Assembly (NCBI RefSeq): GCF_900240265.1
Contig: NZ_LT964739.1
Coordinates: 943,218-1,007,217, forward strand
DNA: 64,000 nucleotides
Direction of reading: 5' to 3'
From: Galactobacillus timonensis
GTDB lineage: Bacteria; Bacillota_I; Bacilli_A; Erysipelotrichales; Erysipelotrichaceae
Below the pieces are notes generated by a model. The model searched no databases, was not told where the DNA came from, and was given only the letters and a program-made list of their open reading frames with translations. The position numbers and the translations under genes are program-made. This document shows positions 27,165 through 35,150 of the stretch, piece by piece (within the stretch, counting starts at the first letter, position 1; each line of letters starts with the position of its first letter).

Positions 27165-28010
27165 TCAGATATGGACGTACCGGAACGGATCACCGGAGGC
27201 GACGAAGTGAACCGGGATCTCTGGAAGGATCTGCGGGAGCCAGCTTTCGGCCATGTATTTCATGCCGGGTTCCTCGGCGTTGAAGTGGCCGAGCATGATA
27301 ATGGCCTTGGGCAGGTTCAACTGGGCAGAATCACGAATGTACTCGTTAAACGTATAGTCTGTGCATTCCAGGGTGATGGCGCAGTCGATGCTGTCGCCCT
27401 CAAACTGCTTGAGAATTTCATTGTCCGCCCGGCCGTCAACATGACCGACGATGCGCAGGCGCTGTACCCTGGTTTCGGGGTCGCCGACGATCCGGGTGCC
27501 GTTGAGATTAAATGTTTTTACCAGATGCTGGGCCAGCTGCAGTGCTGTTTCGCCATGGAAACTGTAATTGCTTGCGCGTACTGCATCGTCATGGACGATG
27601 TTTCCGTCCCATCCGGCTTCTTTGGCAAAACCATAGAAGATGCCGTCCACATACTGATGCGGCAGCAGCGGGACGCCGTTGTGGATATGATCATGGCAGC
27701 GCCAGACAGTAATGCCGTTGTCATTCAGCAGCTTCGCCTTTGCCTGGTAGGTGCGATTGTTCTGCAGCCAGTCCTGATGGTCGCCATGGTTCCAGAACAG
27801 GGCTTCGTGGGGAATGATCAGATTACATCCGAGTTGGGCAGCCTTGCGGATAATATCTGCCGAGGCAAAGCAGGTGGTGACGACGCCGGTGCATTCTTCA
27901 TCGGTATTGCCGAAAAGTACCTTGTCGCGGGTGGTAGCTTCGTCGATAACACCGTAGAAATTGCCGGCGCAGTAATCTTTAATGATCTGAATGACTTCAC
28001 TCATCTTCAT
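27165..28010 (-). CDS. NIF3-like dinuclear metal-centre protein
   Basis: A 281-residue member of the NIF3/DUF34 family, which binds two metal ions; its biochemical role is unresolved. Visible ligand segments include NLIIPHEALFW near 75 and GHFNAEEPGM near the C-terminus, with CHDHIHNG in the middle. The start at MKMSEVIQIIKDY has AGAGG upstream at good spacing; the longer frame from 28070 is rejected. It is monocistronic between a convergent terminator and a 530-base gap. Confidence 0.85.
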   Translation of the reverse strand: MKMSEVIQIIKDYCAGNFYGVIDEATTRDKVLFGNTDEECTGVVTTCFASADIIRKAAQLGCNLIIPHEALFWNHGDHQDWLQNNRTYQAKAKLLNDNGITVWRCHDHIHNGVPLLPHQYVDGIFYGFAKEAGWDGNIVHDDAVRASNYSFHGETALQLAQHLVKTFNLNGTRIVGDPETRVQRLRIVGHVDGRADNEILKQFEGDSIDCAITLECTDYTFNEYIRDSAQLNLPKAIIMLGHFNAEEPGMKYMAESWLPQILPEIPVHFVASGDPFRYVHI

Positions 28011-28487
28011 AAGAAACCTCTTTCCAAAGCCGGTTATCTCGGCGGATGATTTACGCATGCACGCAGGCATATGGATATTTGATGCGAATCGTTTCTGCCT
28101 GTGTTTATTTTACAGGGTGGGATTCACCTGTTTCGCATAGGCATGTATTTGTTGCGGGGAGAAAATTGTCTGCAATATGAAAGGCCATAAATATATAGGC
28201 TTCTTTGCAGGAATGGTGCGAATGAATTTGGAAAGCCAAAGAAGCTGCTTTTAGCGAAGAAATGATTATTCATTGGCTGTTTTCTTCGCCTTCTTCGTGC
28301 AGTGTTATCCTGTCGCCTGTGATCCAATAGTCGCAGATGCCGTCACGCAAGCATCCGTAGCAGTGCTTCCCCGGAAAAAGAAGAATGACAGGATTATTCA
28401 TGTCTTCGAAGGAACAGGGTCGGTTCCGGCCTGTGTTACTCGAAAGAAGAAATACACAGTATTGATTCATACTGCCGTCTTCATCTT
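28011..28487. other. Gene-poor stretch between NIF3-like and alcohol dehydrogenase genes
   Basis: No convincing gene. A minus-strand frame from 28470 to 28270 (66 codons, start MNQYCVFLLSS, Cys pair in KHCYGCLRDGICDYWI) looks protein-like. It lacks a clear ribosome binding site and its start abuts the dehydrogenase promoter, so I do not call it a gene. Confidence 0.4.
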
Positions 28488-28516
28488 TTGCGTCACTATA
28501 CCCGCCGCCGTACAAT
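28488..28516 (+). promoter_or_regulatory. Promoter of the alcohol dehydrogenase gene
   Basis: TTGCGT (28488-28493), 17 bases, TACAAT (28511-28516), 26 bases upstream of the ATG. Confidence 0.55.
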
Positions 28517-28542
28517 AAGGGGAGAATCGAGGGTAATTCATC

Positions 28543-29742
28543 ATGAATAACTTTGAATACTATGCACCGACAAGGGTTGTGTTCGGAAAGGGAACGGAAA
28601 GCGAAACCGGAAAACAGATCGCTGCCTATGGCGGTCATCATGTGCTGATTGTCTATGGCGGCGGCCATGCGGTACGCAGCGGTCTGCTGGATCGGGTGGA
28701 GGCATCTTTAAAGGAAGCGGGTCTGACGTTTGATGTGCTGGGCGGCGTGGTGCCGAATCCCCATCTTTCCAAGGTATATGAAGGCATCGAACTTGGAAAG
28801 AAGACGGGCGTTGATTTCCTGCTTGGCGTCGGTGGAGGAAGTGTCATTGATACGGCAAAGGCCATTGCCTATGGACTGGCGGAGCCGGAATATGACGTAT
28901 GGGATCTGTATGACCGTAAGCGGAAGGCAAAAGCATGCCTGCCGGTTGGATGTGTACTGACCATCGCGGCCGCTGGAAGTGAGATGAGCGACAGCTCCGT
29001 TATTACCAATGAAAAGACAGGTGAGAAGCGCGGGACGAACAGCGATCTGTGCCGCTGCCGCTTTGCCATCGAAAATCCCCAGCTGACAATGACACTGCCG
29101 GATTATCAGACGATGGCCGGATGCGCCGACATGCAGATGCATACGATGGAGCGCTATTTCACGGGCAAGGGCAATATGGAGATTACCGATTCCATTGCTG
29201 AAGCCCTGATGCGCACTGTAAAGACCGAGACATTGATTCTTCACAAGGATCCGCAGAACTATGATGCCCGCGCCGAAGTGATGTGGGCCGGATCCCTGGC
29301 CCATAACAACATTACGGGCTGCGGAAACGGGGGCTTCGACTTCGCTTCCCATCGTCTGGAACATGAGCTTTCAGGCATGTTCGATGTGACGCACGGCGCT
29401 GGCCTCTGCGCAATCTGGGGGAGCTGGGCACGCTACGTATATAAGAACTGCATGCACCGGTTCGTAAAGTTTGCTGAGACGGTCCATGGCATCGCTCCGC
29501 AGGCAACGGATGAGGATACGGCTCTTCTTGGCATTGAGGCACAGGAAGACTTCTATCGCGCCATCGGGATGCCGACAAGTCTTCATGAGCTCGGCATCGA
29601 TCCAACGGATGCACAGATGAAGGAAATGGCCCGCCGCTGCGCCATTGCGGTCGGCGGCCAGATTGGATCTGCGATGGTTCTTCATGAGCCGGACATGTAC
29701 AGAATCTACTGCATGGCCGCTGGAACAAAGCCGCAGCCCTGA
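28543..29742 (+). CDS. Iron-containing alcohol dehydrogenase (butanol/YqhD type)
   Basis: A 399-residue group III alcohol dehydrogenase reducing aldehydes with NAD(P)H. The N-terminal Rossmann-like part has VLIVYGGGHAVRSG and the coenzyme motif LLGVGGGSVIDTAKAIAYGL. Metal ligands lie in CADMQMHTMERYF (Asp and His) and the pair ASHRLEHELSGMFDVTHGAG. It starts at ATG 28543 with GAGGG upstream. A tnpB-only element sits 10 bases after its stop and has probably displaced the native terminator. Confidence 0.94.
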   Translation: MNNFEYYAPTRVVFGKGTESETGKQIAAYGGHHVLIVYGGGHAVRSGLLDRVEASLKEAGLTFDVLGGVVPNPHLSKVYEGIELGKKTGVDFLLGVGGGSVIDTAKAIAYGLAEPEYDVWDLYDRKRKAKACLPVGCVLTIAAAGSEMSDSSVITNEKTGEKRGTNSDLCRCRFAIENPQLTMTLPDYQTMAGCADMQMHTMERYFTGKGNMEITDSIAEALMRTVKTETLILHKDPQNYDARAEVMWAGSLAHNNITGCGNGGFDFASHRLEHELSGMFDVTHGAGLCAIWGSWARYVYKNCMHRFVKFAETVHGIAPQATDEDTALLGIEAQEDFYRAIGMPTSLHELGIDPTDAQMKEMARRCAIAVGGQIGSAMVLHEPDMYRIYCMAAGTKPQP

Positions 29743-29752
29743 TTTGATGATG

Positions 29753-31150
29753 ATTGACACTCCCACAGCTAAAGCACGTGGGATTCTTGAGAAGTCTGAT
29801 TGCTTACGCAATCCTTATTCTCAAAGGGCTTGCCAACAGCCCTCTACACAGTCCCTCAAAGCTGAGGTTCTGTTTACCTTTCTTTGCAATGTTGCACGCT
29901 CCGTTGATGTCTGCGTTAACGAGCGTGTTTTCTTTGGTACTGTACAATCCCCGTTTGATGCGTTTGCCTGAGAATGTACCGGCATACGGATGTTTTGTGT
30001 CGTACACCGGAATCGCGTCACCGTCTAAGAACGATGCCTTTGACGTGTAAGATTCTTCCGTTTCGATGTATGCAATGCCATATCGTTCGCACAGCGTTTT
30101 CAGATACGTGCGAAGCTGGTTAAACGGGATCTGAACAAACTTCTGATTATTCGCTTTGCCCATATTGACCGACTGTTTCTGGTCAACGCTGTGTCCGACA
30201 ATGAGCGTGCCGATATCATTGGCAATGCAGTAATCAACGATATGGCGTGCAGCCTTGTGCATGTAGTCTGTCACCTGCCGGTTACGCTTGTCTGTGATGC
30301 GGCTCATACGGGCTGTAAAGCCTTTGATATTCTGATGGTCTTTGATCGATGCGTAGTGTGCAATCTGCCTGTTGTACCACTGGTTGATTGATTTGAGCTT
30401 ACGTCCGTCAACGATGAAGGACGTCCCTGTGGTTGTTACACACGACGCAAGATTATCGAGCCCGACATCAATGGCTAATACATTGTCCGCATTCAGATTC
30501 TGCGGCTCTTCTTCCTGTTCGTAGCAGTACTGAATCTTCAGTGCCTTGCCGTTCAGAACGGGCACGATGCGTACTTCAGCGATGTGCCTGCCTGAAATTC
30601 TTTCAGGTACCGGAATACGTATGGAATCCAGATCCGGATGCTGCTTTGAAAACGTACGACTCATCGGAACGATCAGATTGCCGTTTCTGATGTTGATTGC
30701 GTTCGTTGACAATACCAGCAGATACTTTCCGCCTTTCGTGCGGTAGTGTGGAATGCGCACTTTCTTGTCGTAGCTGCCGGACTTCTTCTTATTAAGCAGC
30801 GCAAAGAAAGACCGGAAGGCATGATCGCACGTCCGCAGGATCTGCTGAGAAATGCCGGCCTGCAGCAGCTTGTAATTATCATTATCTTTGCAAAGATGGT
30901 AGTTCTCTTCATACCGCAGATACTTGTTCGTCGCAAAGAAATACTGACGGATCTGATACAGTCCAACGTTGTACAGATTGTTGGCATACGAGCACATCTC
31001 AAGGATCGCTTCGTACTGGTCCTTCGGCAGATGCCGAATGTAGTTTGTCTGCGTCAGATACATGACTTCACCTCCTTTCCGCTTAAATTATACGGTAACA
31101 GTGGCCTTTCATTCCAATGCTGAAGCACATGGGTTTTTCCGGCCGTTTTT
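29753..31150 (-). mobile_element. tnpB-only IS200/IS605-type element, copy A
   Basis: 1398 bases, near-identical to 44628-46025. The limits come from comparing the two copies. The right end (minus-strand reading) closes with a CCCAC...GTGGG hairpin and ...GAGTGTCAAT. The left end begins AAAAACGGCCGG with a CCCATG...CATTGG-type hairpin. There is no tnpA, so movement must rely on a transposase in trans. It inserted just 3' of the alcohol dehydrogenase. The base string before the left end on the minus strand is TTTATA, comparable to GTTATT for copy B. Confidence 0.9.
29804..31063 (-). CDS. tnpB: TnpB-family RNA-guided nuclease, atypical type (copy A)
   Basis: A 419-residue TnpB. RuvC-I Asp is in VLAIDVGLDNLASCV and RuvC-III Asp is in VNADINGACNIAKK. 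The usual second motif (GIEDLN-type Glu) is replaced by TLIVGHSVDQKQSVNMGK, and the acidic residues that could substitute lie in IAYIETEESYTSKASF. There are no CxxC zinc-ribbon cysteines, the equivalent place reading SYTSKASFLDGD. It starts after a perfect AAAGGAGGTG. It differs from copy B by only a handful of residues, such as NDNYK/NENYK and DGDAIPV/DGDEIPV. Confidence 0.9.
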   Translation of the reverse strand: MYLTQTNYIRHLPKDQYEAILEMCSYANNLYNVGLYQIRQYFFATNKYLRYEENYHLCKDNDNYKLLQAGISQQILRTCDHAFRSFFALLNKKKSGSYDKKVRIPHYRTKGGKYLLVLSTNAINIRNGNLIVPMSRTFSKQHPDLDSIRIPVPERISGRHIAEVRIVPVLNGKALKIQYCYEQEEEPQNLNADNVLAIDVGLDNLASCVTTTGTSFIVDGRKLKSINQWYNRQIAHYASIKDHQNIKGFTARMSRITDKRNRQVTDYMHKAARHIVDYCIANDIGTLIVGHSVDQKQSVNMGKANNQKFVQIPFNQLRTYLKTLCERYGIAYIETEESYTSKASFLDGDAIPVYDTKHPYAGTFSGKRIKRGLYSTKENTLVNADINGACNIAKKGKQNLSFEGLCRGLLASPLRIRIA

Positions 31151-31176
31151 TATAAAGAAAACGGCCCTTCCTGCTG

Positions 31177-31473
31177 TCAGGAAGGGTCGTTTTGGTCCGG
31201 ATCATCTTCGATGTCATGCTGTAACATGTACTCATTGATTCGGGAGTTGTAGTATTCGCTCTTCTTCTTGCGAATGATGCGGTCGCGGTCCTCCAGAATT
31301 GCCAGCGCCTCATCGACGATGTCTTCGATGGAGGGGTTCTTTGCCTGATAGAGATAGCCGTTGAGGCGGTGGATGGTGTAGTCGGTCTGCAGCAGTTTAA
31401 TGAGCTCTGCTGCAAACTGTTCCGGATAGCCCATGCGTGCAAGGCTGCGGATGAGTCGCTCACGTTCATTCAT
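31177..31473 (-). CDS. Small protein, possibly RecX-like, unknown
   Basis: A 98-residue charged helical protein starting MNERERLIRSLARMGYP, overlapping the NUDIX stop (ATGA) and so translationally coupled to it. The middle (LNGYLYQAKNPSIEDIVDEALAIL) and the Lys-rich helix after it show no motif I can assign. It ends at a terminator-like stem (AAACGGCCCTTCC...GGAAGGGTCGTTT, 31159-31193). The frame extending to 31620 overlaps NUDIX and is rejected. Confidence 0.65.
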   Translation of the reverse strand: MNERERLIRSLARMGYPEQFAAELIKLLQTDYTIHRLNGYLYQAKNPSIEDIVDEALAILEDRDRIIRKKKSEYYNSRINEYMLQHDIEDDPDQNDPS

Positions 31474-31874
31474 AGGAAGTCCGTTTCCCTGAGCTTTTCT
31501 ACGACCGCTCTGTCTGCCGGCAGCCAGTCGACGCTGTCGATATTCTCTCTGTTCAGCCAGCGTGCATCTTCCGCTTCCAGCAGCTTCAGATGGCCGTCGA
31601 TGAGACGGCAGATCCAGCACTCCATCGATAGATGAAAGCCGGGATAGTCCATCTCAACTGTTGTCAGAAGCCGGAGGGGTTCCACGGTTGATGCGAGCTC
31701 CTCTTTGATTTCGCGAACCACAGCAGTATCTCCGGTTTCGTTTTTCTCAATCTTTCCGCCCGGAAATTCCCAGCCGTCCTTGAAGTCGCCATAGCCGCGC
31801 TGCGTCGCAAATACCTGCCGGTCATGGATGATGATGGCGGTTGCTACGCGGACTGTCTTTCTGTTTTCGCTCAT
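31470..31874 (-). CDS. NUDIX hydrolase (MutT-like)
   Basis: A 134-residue pyrophosphohydrolase with a complete NUDIX box (GGKIEKNETGDTAVVREIKEEL). The N-terminus (MSENRKTVRVATAIIIHDRQVFATQRG) resembles the (d)CTP/8-oxo-dGTP pyrophosphohydrolase branch. It probably cleans oxidised or non-canonical nucleotides. It is in a run with the YoaK gene upstream (7-base gap) and a small coupled gene downstream. A longer frame starting at 31904 overlaps the upstream gene. Confidence 0.9.
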   Translation of the reverse strand: MSENRKTVRVATAIIIHDRQVFATQRGYGDFKDGWEFPGGKIEKNETGDTAVVREIKEELASTVEPLRLLTTVEMDYPGFHLSMECWICRLIDGHLKLLEAEDARWLNRENIDSVDWLPADRAVVEKLRETDFL

Positions 31875-31881
31875 AGGGCTA

Positions 31882-32571
31882 TCATAGCATTGCGTCTGCT
31901 GCATCGTTGTTCAGCATGAGCAGGAACGCAATCACAAGCAATCCGCTGCAGATCCAGATCATCGCATGATTTAAAGATGCCGCAAGACAGCTTCCAAGTC
32001 CCGCACCAAGCGCAAAGGTAACGATGACGCCGAAGTAGTGTCCGCACTGGATCAGCTTTTCATGTTCATGGGTGCGCAGATAGATGGACAGCGCCTCCAT
32101 GCCTGCACGCAGATTGCCGATGCACATGGTGCTGGCATAGCCGTAGCCGGATATTTTCCGGAAAGCTTCCACCTGCATCGCACAGCAGAAGGAAGTCAGG
32201 GCATTTGCCGCAAGATCTGCCCCCGAGGACATGAAACCGACAAGGACAAGGACCAGTGCCTCCAGTATCACCACAACCTGTCGCCAATGGATCCGCCCGG
32301 TCCCTGCAAATGAGGCATGGATCCGCTCCGCTGCGACAATTCCTGCCGCAAAGGCAAGAAGCGGGATGAGGTAGCGCAGGCCTCCGGCCGGGTCTTTTGA
32401 AAAGAAATGCTGACTCATCAGCACGATGTTTCCCGTCTGCGCATTGGCAAAGACCTTGCCGCGCACAAAATAGGAGTAGGCATCCTGCATCCCGCCGGAC
32501 AGGGTAAGAAAGAACACGGTAATCGGCGCTTCCGACATCTGCACCGACGGATTGAACAAACGTTTTTTCAT
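31882..32571 (-). CDS. YoaK/DUF1275 family membrane protein
   Basis: A 229-residue integral membrane protein with about six hydrophobic segments. Family features are LSGGMQDAYSYFVRGKVFANAQTGN near the N-terminus and the later FRKISGYGYASTMCIGNLRAG. The role of the family is unknown, though transport has been proposed. The start at MKKRLFNPSVQMSEA gives a normal topology; the longer frame adds an implausible basic leader. It heads the minus-strand run YoaK-NUDIX-small protein. Confidence 0.9.
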   Translation of the reverse strand: MKKRLFNPSVQMSEAPITVFFLTLSGGMQDAYSYFVRGKVFANAQTGNIVLMSQHFFSKDPAGGLRYLIPLLAFAAGIVAAERIHASFAGTGRIHWRQVVVILEALVLVLVGFMSSGADLAANALTSFCCAMQVEAFRKISGYGYASTMCIGNLRAGMEALSIYLRTHEHEKLIQCGHYFGVIVTFALGAGLGSCLAASLNHAMIWICSGLLVIAFLLMLNNDAADAML

Positions 32572-32733
32572 TGTGAGCTCTCGTTTCCGAAGACCAACTA
32601 TAGATGACTGCCGCAATTGACGCAAGAAGAATGTGCGGCGGTGCCGACAATTGTTTATTCATAATTTACATTTCCAGTCTGTCCATCGCTTCGGCTGAAA
32701 TGTACTATGAAAAGAGTTAAAAGGGGTAAACAT

Positions 32734-33414
32734 ATGCGCGCAGCGATTATTGAAGATATGAATGGTTACGGCATCGTGAACTATATTCAGGCAATCAGCC
32801 AGGAGGGACTCGATGTCGTACTGACCATGGACCCGGAAGAAGTAAGAAAATGCGACGCCGTCCTGATTCCGGGCGGCCTGGACGTCGATCCTTCGCTGTA
32901 TCACGAAGAGATGAACGGCACTCAGAAGACGGATCCCGAGCGGGACAAGGCTGATTTTGCGGCCCTGAAGGTGGCTGTTGAAAAGAGGATGCCCGTCTTT
33001 GGGATCTGCCGCGGCATCCAGAGTATCAACGTCTATTTCGGCGGTTCTCTGATTCAGGATGTGCCGACGCAGGTACAGCATCCATTGATGCACCATGGAC
33101 CGGAGGAGCCGGTGGAGATCGAGGCTGTTCACCCCATCCGGGTGGAGCGTGACAGTTTCCTGTACCGTGCCTATGGGCAGGATACGTTGACAGTAAATTC
33201 CTATCATCATCAGGCAGTAAAGACTATGGCCGACGACTTCCGCCTTGCGGCATCGACGTCGGATGGTGTTATTGAAGCGATGGAGCATAAGGAGCTTCCG
33301 ATCATTGCGGTACAGTTCCATCCTGAAAAGGCTGCGTTTGCCAACCGCCACGAAGGATGTGTATCCGGCGACGAGCTGTTTCACTACTTTGCTCGAATGG
33401 TACAGGGGAAATGA
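32734..33414 (+). CDS. Gamma-glutamyl-GABA hydrolase-like class I amidotransferase (PuuD family)
   Basis: A 226-residue peptidase C26-type glutamine amidotransferase domain. The catalytic triad is visible: nucleophile Cys in VFGICRGIQSINVYFGG, then His and Glu in VQFHPEKAAF. A DVDPSLYHEEMNG segment is typical of PuuD-like hydrolases that cleave gamma-glutamyl bonds. The start at MRAAIIEDMNG follows AAAGGGG. Its stop overlaps the start of the ABC exporter by four bases, so hydrolysis and export are coupled. Confidence 0.88.
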   Translation: MRAAIIEDMNGYGIVNYIQAISQEGLDVVLTMDPEEVRKCDAVLIPGGLDVDPSLYHEEMNGTQKTDPERDKADFAALKVAVEKRMPVFGICRGIQSINVYFGGSLIQDVPTQVQHPLMHHGPEEPVEIEAVHPIRVERDSFLYRAYGQDTLTVNSYHHQAVKTMADDFRLAASTSDGVIEAMEHKELPIIAVQFHPEKAAFANRHEGCVSGDELFHYFARMVQGK

Positions 33415-35150
33415 AAGCGAAGAAGAAATATACGGAAGCGGATCTGTTCTTCTATATCCGCAAGGAGAAGAAACTTCTCGTCTACATTACGATTTCCGGC
33501 ATCCTCTACAACGTCGGCATGGGAGCGGGACCCTGGTTTGAGGGACAGCTTGCCCAGGCACTGGCCGATATCCTGCAGGGAAACAGGATGGCAATGTTCA
33601 TGGTTCGGCTGGCCATCGTGTATGCGGTGGTGATTTTCATTGTGCAGCTGTGCCGGTACTGGAAGCGTCTGTATGTACGCCGCTTTGCCAATGACATGAA
33701 CCGGGACATGAAGGCGGTTCTCTACCGCTCGCTTCTGCAGCAGGAGACGTCGGACCATCCGGATGAAGGAACGGGACAGCTGCTGACCAAGGCGGTTGCC
33801 GATGTGGATGCATGCGTCGAAGGCGTACGCAAATTTGTGACTGAAATCTTTGATACGGGCGTTGCGATGGCTGTATATATCGTGATGCTGGTGGGCTATG
33901 ACTGGCGGCTGGCGCTTCTTTCGCTTCTCTTTCCGCCCCTTGCCTATTTTCTTGCCGCAAAGCTCAGAACTGTTGTGACCAGAGCGAGTGCCGCGGCGAA
34001 GGAAAGTGAAGGAACCCTCAACGGCCATACGCTGGACCGTCTCACCAATGCGGTCACCTACCGTGTCTACGGTCAGGAAACCAATCAGAATGCCCGCTAC
34101 GAAGAGGCGCTGAACGACTATGAGAAGAAGTCGGCTGTCGCCAACATTCTTTCCACATCCATGGAGCCGCTGTATTACAGCGTATCGATGCTCAGCGTCA
34201 TCTTCATCCTTTACTTCGGTGCGAAGAATGTGATGGGGACCGGCTGGTCCCCCTGGAACATTGCGTCCTTCACGACCTTTCTTGCATGCTTTACGAAGCT
34301 GGCAAAGAAATCATCGACAGCGGCGAAGCTGTTCAACTCCGTGCAGAAGGCGCAGGTATCCTGGGTCCGCATTCATCCGCTGATGAAGCCGACGCAGCTG
34401 CCGGAGCCGGGAATTCCGACGGATTCCGCCGATCTCAAGGTGTCCCATGTTACATTTCATTATCCCGATGGACCGGTGCTGCTGTCGGATGTGAGCTTCA
34501 CAGCTCATCCGGGCCAGATCATCGGCGTCACCGGCGCTGTCGCTTCGGGCAAGTCGACGCTCGGCAGGCTGTTTCTGGAAGAATCCCCCTATGAAGGTTC
34601 GATCACCTTTGACGGCGTTGAGCTGCGTACTTTGAAAGAGGATGCGTCGAAGTTCGTCATCGGCTATATGGGCCATGATCCCCAACTGTTCAGTGCCACG
34701 ATCGAGGAGAATATCCGTCTTGGCAAAGAGGGGCCTTTGGATGAGGTGCTTTCCGACGTGTGCATGGATGAAGATCTCAAGACGTTCCAGAACGGACTTC
34801 AGACGCGGCTGGGAACCGGCGGTGTCCGTCTGTCCGGCGGCCAGCAGTCACGGGTCGCTCTAGCACGGGCGCTGTTCCATGATTCACCGGTCCTGGTGCT
34901 GGATGATCCGCTTTCGGCCGTCGATCCAAAGACGGAGGAGACGGTATTCCGCAATCTGCGGAACCACTGCCGGGGTAGAATCATCCTTCTGATTTCTCAT
35001 CGCCTGTCTCTGTTTCCAAAGATGGATCAGGTTCTGTTTGTCAAAGACGGCAGGGTGGAAGTATCAACCCATGAGCGGCTGATGGAGCAGGAGCCGCAGT
35101 ATCGTCATCTGGTGGAGATGCAGTCGAAGGGCGGTGATCTCGATGCGTAA
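33411..35150 (+). CDS. ABC exporter half-transporter (degenerate NBD subunit)
   Basis: A 579-residue transmembrane/NBD fusion. Walker A is TGAVASGKSTLG, the signature LSGGQQSRV is canonical, and Walker B is VLVLDDPLSAVD with Asp replacing the catalytic Glu. The H-loop His is kept (LISHRLS). It therefore looks like the non-catalytic half of a heterodimer with the next gene. The start overlaps the stop of the amidotransferase gene (ATGA). Confidence 0.9.
   Translation: MKAKKKYTEADLFFYIRKEKKLLVYITISGILYNVGMGAGPWFEGQLAQALADILQGNRMAMFMVRLAIVYAVVIFIVQLCRYWKRLYVRRFANDMNRDMKAVLYRSLLQQETSDHPDEGTGQLLTKAVADVDACVEGVRKFVTEIFDTGVAMAVYIVMLVGYDWRLALLSLLFPPLAYFLAAKLRTVVTRASAAAKESEGTLNGHTLDRLTNAVTYRVYGQETNQNARYEEALNDYEKKSAVANILSTSMEPLYYSVSMLSVIFILYFGAKNVMGTGWSPWNIASFTTFLACFTKLAKKSSTAAKLFNSVQKAQVSWVRIHPLMKPTQLPEPGIPTDSADLKVSHVTFHYPDGPVLLSDVSFTAHPGQIIGVTGAVASGKSTLGRLFLEESPYEGSITFDGVELRTLKEDASKFVIGYMGHDPQLFSATIEENIRLGKEGPLDEVLSDVCMDEDLKTFQNGLQTRLGTGGVRLSGGQQSRVALARALFHDSPVLVLDDPLSAVDPKTEETVFRNLRNHCRGRIILLISHRLSLFPKMDQVLFVKDGRVEVSTHERLMEQEPQYRHLVEMQSKGGDLDA

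Noticed and set aside
28270..28470. 66-codon Cys-containing minus-strand gene
   Set aside because: Protein-like composition, but no ribosome binding site and the start abuts the dehydrogenase promoter. Kept only as a remark.
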